NCBI GenBank assembly: GCA_030146605.1 | Contig: JASLBO010000522.1 | Location: forward strand, 1 to 12,505 | Length of the DNA stretch: 12,505 bases | DNA from: Sphingomonas sp. | Lineage (GTDB): Bacteria > Pseudomonadota > Alphaproteobacteria > Sphingomonadales > Sphingomonadaceae | Direction of reading: 5' to 3' | Shown here: positions 1-6,286 of the stretch, piece by piece | Layout: the number at the start of each line of letters is the position of its first letter | Position numbering within the stretch: position 1 is the first letter of the stretch | Notes under the pieces: model-generated | Told to the model about the DNA's origin: nothing | What the model saw: the letters and a program-made list of their open reading frames with translations, nothing else | Databases searched by the model: none | Made by a program: the position numbers and the translations under genes

Positions 1-79
1 GCACAGAGACCTGCGCCGCCGCGGTGCCGCCGGTCAGACAGAACCACGCCGTCGCGCTGAGCAGACGGCCACGCTTCAT
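1..79 (-). CDS. Start of probable outer-membrane usher (partial)
   Basis: Reading leftwards from an ATG at 79, an open frame runs off the window after 26 codons. The visible peptide starts MKRGRLLS, has a short hydrophobic stretch and a likely signal-peptidase site after Ala-Ala-Ala near residue 23, so it is the beginning of an exported protein. Its ATG overlaps the stop of the upstream chaperone gene as ATGA, which implies translational coupling. Archaic chaperone-usher operons usually run subunit, chaperone, usher, so the usher (the outer-membrane pore that assembles the fibre) is the likeliest identity. No usher-specific residues are inside the window, so this rests on position and signal peptide only. 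A further secreted subunit is the main alternative. Confidence 0.6.
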   Translation of the reverse strand, partial: MKRGRLLSATAWFCLTGGTAAAQVSV

Positions 80-882
80 TTCACGAACTTGACGTTGATC
101 GGGCCTGGTCCGAACGCCTTGACCACTGCGAAGCGGAACACGCGCGTGCCCCCGCCGCCTGGAACGTAACCGCTGCCAATGCCGCGGTTGAGATCTTCTT
201 CGGAGATCAGGACGCGCAGCGGCTTGCCCGCGATGTCCTTGCCTTCGATCACCCATTTCAGCGCCGACATCATCGCATGACGACGACCGGCGTTCTTCAT
301 CGTGACTTCGAGGCCCGGCACCATCGGCGGCAGCGGATCGCCCTGCTTCGCGGCGGGCGGCTGATAGTCGATCGGCCTGACCGAAGTCGCACTGACATTG
401 GGCTGGGCGTTCGGTGGGGCGACCACGACGAGCGCCTTCATATGATAGACCACCTGCACCTGCGCGGCCTGCGCGGCGCTGCCCGGCTCGGTCGGGATCG
501 GCAGCTGGTTGACCGAGAGATAATAGGCTTGCGAGGTCGGAATGTCCGCGCCGCCCACCCATTGCAGGCGGATCACCTGGCGGGCGCCCTGCGGCAACAT
601 GCCCTGCGGCGGGAAGACGATGAAATCGGCGTCAGCCGGCGTTTCAGTGGGCACGCCGTTCTGGTCGAAGGCGAGACGGGTGATGCGGGTCTCGAACGGC
701 AGCTTGCCGGCGTTGAGATTCTGCACTTCCACCCGCGCGACGGCGTCGCTGCCCGTGGTGGTCATCTCGACGATCATCGGCGAAACGCGCATCGCATAGA
801 CCGAAGCGGCACCGGCGACGAGCGCGGTCGCGACAATGGCCGAACGGACAGCCGTCCGCTGGAAACTGCTATACACTGGCAA
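76..882 (-). CDS. PapD-like periplasmic pilus chaperone
   Basis: This 268-residue protein should hold pilin subunits in the periplasm and pass them to the usher by donor-strand complementation. Residues 1-30 form a signal peptide with a hydrophobic core (SAIVATALVAGAASVYA). The mature part shows the N-terminal immunoglobulin-like chaperone domain: an early MRVSPMIVEM strand, the VEVQNLNAGKLPFETRITRL strands, then FPPQGMLPQGARQVIRLQW, which matches the family's basic pocket and G1 strand region, and the QAYYLSVNQLPIP strand. A proline-rich linker precedes the second domain. The length is slightly above the roughly 230-250 usual for classical chaperones, as in archaic systems. The start is a TTG at 882 with AGGGG-type Shine-Dalgarno sequence 8 bases upstream; a GTG at 876 is an alternative. 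It lies downstream of the pilin and overlaps the next gene by 4 bases. Confidence 0.88.
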   Translation of the reverse strand: MPVYSSFQRTAVRSAIVATALVAGAASVYAMRVSPMIVEMTTTGSDAVARVEVQNLNAGKLPFETRITRLAFDQNGVPTETPADADFIVFPPQGMLPQGARQVIRLQWVGGADIPTSQAYYLSVNQLPIPTEPGSAAQAAQVQVVYHMKALVVVAPPNAQPNVSATSVRPIDYQPPAAKQGDPLPPMVPGLEVTMKNAGRRHAMMSALKWVIEGKDIAGKPLRVLISEEDLNRGIGSGYVPGGGGTRVFRFAVVKAFGPGPINVKFVK

Positions 883-900
883 GGCCCCCGCCCCTATGAC

Positions 901-921
901 TGCGCGCGAACTACGCGCGCA
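901..921. other. GC-rich hairpin between pilin and chaperone genes
   Basis: TGCGCGCG (901-908) pairs perfectly with CGCGCGCA (914-921) around a 5-base loop, AACTA. It lies about 20 bases before the TTG start of the chaperone, inside the leader of that gene. It may slow ribosome loading or protect the 3' part of the operon mRNA after processing. No T run follows it, so it is not a classical terminator. The structure is seen directly; the role is inference. Confidence 0.55.
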
Positions 922-939
922 TTCTTACGCAATACTCGA

Positions 940-965
940 AAGGGGGAGGATGTCTCCTCCCCCTT
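940..965 (-). terminator. Strong hairpin after pilin gene, probable attenuating terminator
   Basis: AAGGGGGAGGA (940-950) and TCCTCCCCCTT (955-965) form a perfect 11-base-pair stem with a 4-base loop. It starts 34 bases past the pilin stop codon. Read in the direction of transcription, the stem is followed by only TTTCG, a short U tract, so termination would be partial. A leaky terminator or mRNA-stabilising hairpin here would give much more pilin than chaperone and usher, as fibre assembly needs. Confidence 0.65.
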
Positions 966-998
966 CCTTATAGTCGGCATTGCTGCCGGACAGCTGGA

Positions 999-1736
999 TC
1001 AGAGAGCCTTGAGCTCGACGGTCAGCGTGTCCTGGTAGTTGCCGGCGACCAGGGCCTTGCCCGGGGTCGGAGCGTTGATCGTCAGCGTCATGTCCGAACG
1101 CCATGCACCGCCGGTCCAGACCTTCGACGCATCGCCGGTGGCGGCGGTCACGGTCTGCGCGCTGCCGACAGCGCCGGCACCGGTGTTGGTCGAGCCCTGG
1201 AACGAAGCAGCCACCGAATAGGGGATGTTCGCCTGGAACTCGTTCGAGTCATAGCCGCCGGCTGCGCTGTTGAGCAGGCCCTGCGCACCGTTCTGCTTCG
1301 ACAGCGTCACGGTGTTGTTGAAGTTGCAGCCCGCAGTGGTCGAGTTGACGACGGCAGTTGCCGGCGAAACCATGTCGAACGCGCTGTTCACGTTGGTGTT
1401 CGAGTTCGTGTTCACGCCGATCGTGCCGAAGTCGAGCGTGTGCGCCGTGCTGCTGCCGCCATAATAGGAGCAATCCTTGGTGACGGTGCCCTTGATCAGC
1501 CAGGTGTTGGTGACGGTCGGCGACGCGGTCTGCGTGTTGCCGGCGTTGAGACCGAACTGGTTGTAGCCAACGTTGCCGCTGAGAACCAGGCCGATGCCGT
1601 AGCCGAGAAGCGACGAATGGCTCGACGTGCCGCCGAAGATGCCCGGGGTCTGGCCCGAGAATGCGATGTCGTCAGCATGTGCAACGCCGGCGGTCGAAAG
1701 GAGCGCCGCTGCGGCGACCGAAAAAAGCTTCTTCAT
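999..1736 (-). CDS. Secreted SCPU-type pilin, probable major fibre subunit
   Basis: The 245-residue product starts with a clear signal peptide (MKKLFSVAAAALLSTAGVAHA, cleavage after residue 21). The mature part is rich in Gly, Asn, Ser and Thr and has just two cysteines, C89 and C137, suited to one disulfide. It ends in AGNYQDTLTVELKAL, the G-x-Y-x-D-T-(L/V)-T-V ending typical of spore coat U domain proteins. The C-x(n)-DFG ... C-N ... KQNGA pattern recurs in the neighbour at 1961-2680, so the two are paralogous subunits. The ATG at 1736 was chosen because it begins the signal peptide and has GGGGA 8 bases upstream; the frame stays open to 1805 without a better start. It is first before the chaperone and a strong hairpin, as expected of the main subunit. 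Family assignment is good; 'major' is inferred. Confidence 0.78.
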   Translation of the reverse strand: MKKLFSVAAAALLSTAGVAHADDIAFSGQTPGIFGGTSSHSSLLGYGIGLVLSGNVGYNQFGLNAGNTQTASPTVTNTWLIKGTVTKDCSYYGGSSTAHTLDFGTIGVNTNSNTNVNSAFDMVSPATAVVNSTTAGCNFNNTVTLSKQNGAQGLLNSAAGGYDSNEFQANIPYSVAASFQGSTNTGAGAVGSAQTVTAATGDASKVWTGGAWRSDMTLTINAPTPGKALVAGNYQDTLTVELKAL

Positions 1737-1960
1737 GTGCAAATCCCCACTCTGAATTTCGGCGCCCTCAGCATTATTGCCGAGTCGTTCACCGACGGTT
1801 GACATTTAACAAGTATTCGCAAACATTCAACAACTATTTAGTTTGCGTTAACCACTATTGTTTCTGGACTGGAACAATAATGATCGGGTGACGATCGAAA
1901 TTAATGTCGTTTAGCTTCGATCAGAATGCGACCTATTTTATAACTATTGCTATAGACTCT
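1737..1960 (-). promoter_or_regulatory. AT-rich leader/promoter region of the pilin-chaperone-usher operon
   Basis: These 224 bases without a gene separate the two pilin-like genes and are far richer in A/T than the flanks. On the minus strand they hold GCAAAC and GTTTGC as an inverted repeat (about 1815-1846) and several TTAA/GTTAA motifs. A short hairpin at 1881-1895 (GATCG/CGATC) could weakly end transcription from 1961-2680. A possible minus-strand TTGTTG-18-TTAAAT promoter pair lies around 1805-1840. The position argues for a separate promoter for the pilin gene; the precise elements are uncertain. Confidence 0.4.
1837..1852 (+). promoter_or_regulatory. CtrA-like box, one mismatch
   Basis: TTTAGTTTGCGTTAAC fits the CtrA pattern TTAA-N7-TTAAC known from Caulobacter and other alphaproteobacteria, with one mismatch in the left half. 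It sits about 100 bases upstream of the pilin start, where a transcription factor could act. TTAA motifs are common in AT-rich DNA, so alone this is weak; a perfect box at 4754-4769 supports it somewhat. Confidence 0.3.
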
Positions 1961-2680
1961 TTAGTTAGGCGCGATGGTGATCTCGATTACTTCGCCATAC
2001 TGACCCGCAAGGAGACCCGCCTCGCTCGAGACGCTACCGAGACTGAGCCGCAACAGCAGCCCGTCGACGGCGATGCCGCCAGCACTGGAAATCGCCTGGC
2101 CGCCCATCAGCGAACGCCCCTCGAACACCTTGGAGATCATCTCGGTGGTCGGGCGTCGCACCGGCAGCTCGACGTCGAGGCTATAGGGCACCGAGCCCGC
2201 ATAAGGGCCCTGACCATGCGGCATTTCCGAATTGGTGAGTGCGCCGTTCTGTGCCTTGATCAGCATCGTGAAAGGCATGTTGCAATCGAGCGCGATCTTG
2301 GCCGCTGCCGCCTTGCCGGGGCGATTCAAGTCGCCGAAATCGACCGTCGGGATCGCGCCCATCTGGCAGCGCTGGGCAATGCTGCCCTGCACCGCGATGT
2401 CCATCGACTTGACGTTGGAAATCTCCTGCGCGGAGGCGGGGGATGCGGCCACGCCCATGAGGAGCGCCGCTCCGACAGCTGCACTGGCGAGGCGCGAGCG
2501 CGCCTGACCGAGGAGCCCGTCGACAAAGCTGTCTGGAAAAGTTGCCCGCTGGGCGCCTTGCGACGCTGCACCAACCCTATGATCCGCCGCTGCACCCACG
2601 AAACCGCCCGTCTGCGCACCACACATGGCAAGCAGGCTACCGGTTTGCGGATGGCGCGGGCGGCTCCCCCCGGAGCACAT
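1961..2680 (-). CDS. Secreted pilin-like subunit with long N-terminal extension
   Basis: The last ~150 residues look like a pilin subunit of the same family as 999-1736: two cysteines in R-C-Q-M and D-C-N-M, an intervening VDFGDL, then FTMLIKAQNGAL, VPYSLDVEL and an AGQYGEVIEITIAPN ending. It may be a minor or tip-proximal subunit. A signal-peptide-like core (AAVGAALLMGVAASPASA) lies about 65-85 residues into the product, which is unusually deep. No ATG, GTG or TTG close to it is in frame. I chose the ATG at 2680 because GGGGAG lies 9 bases upstream; ATG 2701 (no clear ribosome site), ATG 2626 and a GTG at 2599 are alternatives. The extension could be real, or a frameshift could hide a shorter start. 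It precedes the main pilin in the same direction and may share its operon. Confidence 0.68.
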   Translation of the reverse strand: MCSGGSRPRHPQTGSLLAMCGAQTGGFVGAAADHRVGAASQGAQRATFPDSFVDGLLGQARSRLASAAVGAALLMGVAASPASAQEISNVKSMDIAVQGSIAQRCQMGAIPTVDFGDLNRPGKAAAAKIALDCNMPFTMLIKAQNGALTNSEMPHGQGPYAGSVPYSLDVELPVRRPTTEMISKVFEGRSLMGGQAISSAGGIAVDGLLLRLSLGSVSSEAGLLAGQYGEVIEITIAPN

Positions 2681-2701
2681 AACCCTAAACTCCCCGTCCA
2701 T

Positions 2702-3056
2702 CGTTGAATCTTTAATAAGATTTGAACGAGGCCCGAGTCGATCTAATTAAGTAGTTAACGCGTCCCGGAAGCGTACACGGGAAGTTTTCTGGAATGTTTC
2801 CAGAAACTTGGGGCCGAATTTTTTTGTGCGAAAAGCGACCGCTCGCCGGCGGATGCGCCCTGCGGAGGCACATTCGAGGGCCGCGACTCGCGCAACCGTC
2901 GAGCGTGACCAACGCTTCACCGCAGATCGAGGGCGCTTTCGGAACGGCCTCTCCGCCGGTGGCGTTGCCTCATTCGTAGATCATTAACCGTCCACATCAA
3001 TCATATTTTCAACGGGACATGAGATCAGGTCTGATCACACAGCAACGGGTGTAACG
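2702..3056. promoter_or_regulatory. Divergent intergenic region between pilin-like genes
   Basis: This 355-base stretch holds no convincing gene. It separates the leftward subunit operon from the rightward gene at 3057, so it should carry promoters for both. It contains a TAAGTAGTTAACG motif (2748-2760) repeated exactly at 4758-4770, a strong dyad at 2782-2809, a T7 run at 2819-2825 and a second TTAAC at about 2983-2987. Small open frames here lack ribosome sites and recognisable content. Confidence 0.45.
2782..2809. promoter_or_regulatory. Dyad-symmetric operator or hairpin
   Basis: The arms 2782-2794 and 2798-2809 are inverted copies around TGT with one extra T in the left arm; the perfect core is TTCTGGAA-TGT-TTCCAGAA. 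The near-palindrome lies about 100 bases upstream of the leftward subunit gene and 250 bases upstream of 3057. It could bind a dimeric repressor or activator. A T7 run begins 9 bases after it, too far for a standard terminator. The symmetry is seen directly; the role is inferred. Confidence 0.45.
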
Positions 3057-3473
3057 ATGCCGATCAGATCCCTGCCCAAATTCTCCGCGGTTCTCCTGCT
3101 GCTGTGCGGATCCGCCGCAAGCGCCGAATCGCTGGCAACGGGCACTTTCACCCTGCGATTGAATGTCCCGATGGTCTGCACGGTCAGTCATCAGAGCGCG
3201 ATCAGCGCGGCCGGCGGCGGCTATCGCCTCGGCGCGCTGCGCGAATTCTGCAATGCGCCGGGCGGCTATGCGCTGGTGGTGAACTATGCCCCCGGCTCGA
3301 TGAAGGGCGCAGTGGTCGCCGTCGGCGAAGAGCGCGTCGTGCTCGACGGTTCGGGCCGCGCCGTGATCAGCCAGGCTGCGGGCCCGCGCATCCGCGACCG
3401 CGAAGTCTTTGCCGAGCCTGGTGCCGCCGGGTTCGACACCGATCGCCTCGAGTTCAACATCGAAGCCTCCTGA
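3057..3473 (+). CDS. Small secreted pilin-like protein
   Basis: The 138-residue product begins with a signal peptide (hydrophobic core SAVLLLLCGSAASA, likely cut after residue 23). The mature ~115 residues are beta-strand rich: GTFTLRLNVPMVCTVSHQ, then YRLGALREFCNAPGGYALVVNYAPG, then VGEERVVLDGSGRAVIS and a LEFNIEAS ending. Two mature cysteines, C41 and C65, could form the single disulfide seen in pilin-fold subunits. It is shorter and more divergent than the two subunits on the other strand, and its opposite orientation puts it under separate control. It may be an accessory, capping or tip subunit, but I do not recognise a named family with certainty. The ATG at 3057 directly precedes the signal peptide; the ribosome site (ACGGG) is weak. 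Confidence 0.7.
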   Translation: MPIRSLPKFSAVLLLLCGSAASAESLATGTFTLRLNVPMVCTVSHQSAISAAGGGYRLGALREFCNAPGGYALVVNYAPGSMKGAVVAVGEERVVLDGSGRAVISQAAGPRIRDREVFAEPGAAGFDTDRLEFNIEAS

Positions 3474-3477
3474 GGCC

Positions 3478-3507
3478 CGGGCGCGAGGCACGACCTGCCC
3501 GCGCCCG
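3478..3507 (+). terminator. GC-rich hairpin after pilin-like gene
   Basis: CGGGCGCG (3478-3485) pairs with CGCGCCCG (3500-3507), and inside it GGCA pairs with TGCC around a CGACC loop, giving about 12 pairs with one bulged A. It begins 4 bases after the stop codon of 3057-3473. No T run follows directly, so it may act as an mRNA 3' stabiliser together with the hairpin just downstream. Confidence 0.5.
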
Positions 3508-3535
3508 AACTGTCCCGGATTGAGCCTGTCGTCAC

Positions 3536-3571
3536 CCGGAATCCGTTTGCGCCAATTCCGGATCGCCTTTT
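3536..3571 (+). terminator. Second hairpin with short T tract
   Basis: CCGGAAT (3536-3542) pairs with ATTCCGG (3555-3561) over a 12-base loop, and TTTT follows at 3568-3571. This is a modest rho-independent-type signal ending 11 bases before the start of the next gene. It would separate transcription of 3057-3473 from 3583-3888 incompletely. The GC-poor tail is short, so efficiency is doubtful. Confidence 0.45.
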
Positions 3572-3582
3572 AGGCTGGGCGG

Positions 3583-3888
3583 ATGGAAACGCCCGTTCAC
3601 GCTGAAGACCTCTCCGAGATCGTCGAAACGCTGATCGAGGCGCAGGCGCTGCTCGCCTCGTCGATCTATATCGACCTCGTCAATCTGGGCCTGCTCGAAA
3701 CCGATGCCGCGGCGCGGCGCCTGCATGCGCTCGGCGACATCGCGGCGAGCCCGCTCCAGCGGCACCCCGCCGTCGCCGCGGCGCTGGGCGAACGCATTCG
3801 CGAATATGCCGAAGGGCTCGACCGTGCGCATCGCAGCGGCACGCGCACCGGCTTCAAACCCAAGCTGCTACGAGGCGGCAAGGCCTGA
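3583..3888 (+). CDS. Small helical protein of unknown function
   Basis: This 101-residue protein (METPVHAEDLSEIVETLIEA...) has no signal peptide or membrane segment. Its sequence suggests three or four amphipathic helices: 8-25, 30-50 (DLVNLGLLETDAAARRLHALG), 58-80, and a basic Arg/Lys-rich tail (TRTGFKPKLLRGGKA) that could touch nucleic acid or a partner. I do not recognise the family. The ATG at 3583 has only a weak GGGCGG site upstream. It ends 13 bases before the convergent end of the regulator gene at 3902-4549. Codon bias (G/C at third positions) supports a real gene. Confidence 0.65.
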   Translation: METPVHAEDLSEIVETLIEAQALLASSIYIDLVNLGLLETDAAARRLHALGDIAASPLQRHPAVAAALGERIREYAEGLDRAHRSGTRTGFKPKLLRGGKA

Positions 3889-3901
3889 GCTTCGCCGCGA
3901 G

Positions 3902-4549
3902 TCAGGCGCGCTGGCGTCCGGCTTCGCCACTCGAAGCATCGCTGTTGCCGGACCGCGTCCGGCAATAATCTGATTTCAGCGCCCATCCCTGCCCGCGGAC
4001 CGACTGGATGAAGTCGCGGCCACCGCTCGCCAGCTTGAGTTTCTGGCGCAGATTGGACACGAACACGTCGATCGTCCCGATCGTCGCCTGCTCGCCATCG
4101 GCATAGAGCGCCTGATGGATGGTCCGCCGCGCGACCGGCTGGGGCATCGCCTGCCACAGCAGGTCGAGCACGCGCTTCTCTGATTCGGTCAGGCCGACTT
4201 GCCGCCGGCCGACGCGATATTGGTTTTCCTCTTCGCGATAGACGAGCGCGTTGAGATAATCGCTCCGCGTCTCGCGGGTCTTCCCGCCTTGTTCGAGCGC
4301 CGAGAGGACGAGGCCGACCAGCTCGTCGCGATGCGAGCCGAGCAAAGCGTGGAGCGCCGGCGCCTCGCCGTTCGGTGCCGCGTCCTGCGCCAGTTCGGAT
4401 GCCCGCCGTACCAGATCCAGCGCATCGTCCACGCTGCGCCTGCTCTCGATGAGCCGCGCCTCGCAGTCGCGCAATAGCCTGGCGAGCGAGTCGCTATCTG
4501 TAGGCACGGAGACTGAACCTGAAGTTGTGAGCGGGCTGAGCGATCGCAT
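3902..4549 (-). CDS. OmpR/PhoB-type winged-helix regulator without receiver domain
   Basis: Residues 116-194 of this 215-residue protein form a clear OmpR/PhoB C-terminal DNA-binding domain: GLTESEKRVLDLLWQ opens it, a recognition helix follows at about 157-172 (TIGTIDVFVSNLRQKL), and the wing is FIQSVRGQGWALKS. The first 110 residues are helical and charged (LARLLRDCEARLIESRRSVDDALDLVRRASEL) and lack the aspartate and lysine of a receiver domain, so it is not a phosphorylated response regulator of the usual kind. The N-terminal part may dimerise or sense a partner. A Ser/Gly/Arg-rich tail ends it. The ATG at 4549 has AAAGG 9 bases upstream. It may control the neighbouring fibre genes or the peptidase unit; no target can be shown from sequence. 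Confidence 0.85.
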   Translation of the reverse strand: MRSLSPLTTSGSVSVPTDSDSLARLLRDCEARLIESRRSVDDALDLVRRASELAQDAAPNGEAPALHALLGSHRDELVGLVLSALEQGGKTRETRSDYLNALVYREEENQYRVGRRQVGLTESEKRVLDLLWQAMPQPVARRTIHQALYADGEQATIGTIDVFVSNLRQKLKLASGGRDFIQSVRGQGWALKSDYCRTRSGNSDASSGEAGRQRA

Positions 4550-4753
4550 CTTTCACAACCTTTATCGGGTCACTGAAATTCATAAGCACCTGGTGCGGCG
4601 CATTTGAAGCAATCTGGATCACTGTAAGCCACTACCTGTCTGAAGATAGAATACTCGAGAAGCATTCGTTTCTTGCGAGGCACATTCCTTCATTCTCATG
4701 ATGGACGCAAGTGTGAAACAATTTGCTTGATGAACTAATCTATACTTAAATTA

Positions 4754-4769
4754 TTAATAAGTAGTTAAC
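4754..4769 (+). promoter_or_regulatory. Perfect CtrA-like box (TTAA-N7-TTAAC)
   Basis: TTAATAAGTAGTTAAC exactly fits the consensus of CtrA, the cell-cycle master regulator of alphaproteobacteria. It lies in the AT-rich 4550-4860 gap, about 90-100 bases before the peptidase ATG and 205 bases before the divergent regulator start. Its right half with flank, TAAGTAGTTAACG, recurs at 2748-2760. No gene is seen in this gap; it should hold promoters for both neighbours. Confidence 0.45.
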
Positions 4770-4860
4770 GTGTAATAAGGATTCATTGAGGATCCGGGTC
4801 TTGGGTGGTGCGGGGGGCGGTCTCTTGCTCCGCCAGCCATCCGGGCGTAGCCCCGACTGC

Positions 4861-6273
4861 ATGACCGACTCCGCTGCCGCGCTCGCTTATGTCGATAGCC
4901 ATCTCGACGACAGCCTCGACCGCCTGTTCGCGCTGATGCGCGTACCTTCGATTTCCACGGACCCGGCTTATGCCGAACAGTGCCGCACCGCTGCGCAGTT
5001 ATTGGCCGACGAATTGACTGCGCTCGGCTTCACTGCACGCGTCGCGCCGACGCCAGGCCACCCGATGGTCGTCGCGCACCAGGAGGGCGCGGGCCCGCAC
5101 GTCCTGTTCTACGGGCATTACGACGTCCAGCCGGTCGACCCGCTCGAATTGTGGAAGCGCGATCCGTTCGATCCGCTGCTCGAGACGCGCGGCGACGGGA
5201 GCAAGGCGATCGTCGGCCGCGGCGCCTCGGACGACAAGGGCCAGCTGCGCACCTTCATCGAGGCCTGCCGCGCGTGGAAGGAGACCGCCGGCAAGCTCCC
5301 GGTCCGCGTCACCATCTTGTTCGAAGGTGAGGAGGAATCGGGTTCGGAGAGCCTCGAGCCGTTCCTCCACGCGCATGCCGACGAACTGCGCGCCGATTTC
5401 GCTTTGATCTGCGACACCTCGATGTGGGACACTGCAACGCCGGGGCTCACCATCGGCCTGCGCGGCATGGCCGGCGGCCAGGTGACTGTCCGCGGACCCT
5501 CACGGGATTTGCATTCGGGCCTCTATGGCGGCCCGGCGCGCAATCCGATCCAGTTGCTCACCAACATCCTCGCCGATCTCAAGGATGCCGAGGGCCGCGT
5601 CACGCTCCCGGGCTTTTATGACGGGGTCCACCCGCTGAGCGCCGAAGTCCAGGCGAGCTGGGACGCACTCGGCTTCGACGCAGCGCAGTTTCTCGGCGAA
5701 GTCGGCCTCAGCATCCCCGCGGGCGAGAACGGCGTCGGGGTCCTCGAACAGAGCTGGGCGCGCCCGACCGCCGAGATCAACGGCATCTGGGGCGGCTATA
5801 CCGGTGAGGGCTTCAAGACCGTCATTCCGGCGGAAGCGCATGCCAAGATCAGCTTCCGCCTGGTCGGCGATCAGGATCCCGATCAGGTCTGGAGCGCGTT
5901 CGAGGCGCACGTCCTTTCGCGGCTTCCGGCCGATTGCACCGCCGAGTTCAAGGTGCGTGGCGGATCGCGCGCGATCAGCATCGCCGCGGACAGCCCGCCG
6001 CTCGCGGCGACGCGCGCCGCGCTCGATGCCGAATGGGGCAAGTCGGCATTGCTCGCCAGCGGCGGCTCGATCCCGGTGGTCAATTCGATCCGCGCGATCC
6101 TGGGAATGGACAGCGTGATGGTCGGCTTCGCGCTCAACGACGACAATATCCACTCGCCCAACGAGAAATACGACCTCAACAGCTTCCACAAGGGCATCCG
6201 CTCGTGGGTGCGGATCCTCGACGAACTCGGCGCGATGGCGGATGCCACACAGCCGGAGGCGGCGACCGCCTGA
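4861..6273 (+). CDS. M20 family metallopeptidase (dipeptidase-like)
   Basis: A 470-residue cytoplasmic hydrolase of the M20 family, likely cutting dipeptides or other small peptides with two zinc ions. Metal and catalytic motifs are all visible: YGHYDVQP (His86, Asp88), GRGASDDKGQ (bridging Asp124), EGEEESGS (general base Glu157, ligand Glu158), CDTSMW (Asp185), and NDDNIHSPNEKY near the end with the last His. DLHSG (His218) belongs to the inserted dimerisation lid domain. The length fits the 450-480 usual for the CNDP-like branch. I chose the ATG at 4861 because MTDSAAALAYVDSHLDDSLDRLF aligns with family starts; a TTG at 4786 with an AAGG site 5 bases ahead would add 25 low-complexity residues and cannot be ruled out, as 4861 itself lacks a good ribosome site. 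It forms a unit with the exporter gene 13 bases downstream. Confidence 0.92.
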   Translation: MTDSAAALAYVDSHLDDSLDRLFALMRVPSISTDPAYAEQCRTAAQLLADELTALGFTARVAPTPGHPMVVAHQEGAGPHVLFYGHYDVQPVDPLELWKRDPFDPLLETRGDGSKAIVGRGASDDKGQLRTFIEACRAWKETAGKLPVRVTILFEGEEESGSESLEPFLHAHADELRADFALICDTSMWDTATPGLTIGLRGMAGGQVTVRGPSRDLHSGLYGGPARNPIQLLTNILADLKDAEGRVTLPGFYDGVHPLSAEVQASWDALGFDAAQFLGEVGLSIPAGENGVGVLEQSWARPTAEINGIWGGYTGEGFKTVIPAEAHAKISFRLVGDQDPDQVWSAFEAHVLSRLPADCTAEFKVRGGSRAISIAADSPPLAATRAALDAEWGKSALLASGGSIPVVNSIRAILGMDSVMVGFALNDDNIHSPNEKYDLNSFHKGIRSWVRILDELGAMADATQPEAATA

Positions 6274-6286
6274 TAAGGTACGAACC

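Noticed and set aside
1904..2707. Plus-strand open frame opposite the pilin-like gene
   Set aside because: The minus-strand product has a signal peptide and pilin pattern; the plus-strand translation is Arg/His-rich and featureless.
2785..2805. Resemblance of the dyad core to a eukaryotic heat-shock element (TTCnnGAA repeats)
   Set aside because: Bacteria do not use that factor; the likeness is a by-product of the palindrome.
2782..2825. Dyad plus T7 run as a rho-independent terminator
   Set aside because: The T run begins 9 bases after the stem and no gene ends just upstream on the plus strand, so an operator or leader structure is more likely.
2872..4688. 11-base identity GAGGCACATTC near 2873 and 4678
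   Set aside because: It is short, not symmetric and differently placed relative to genes; it could be chance.
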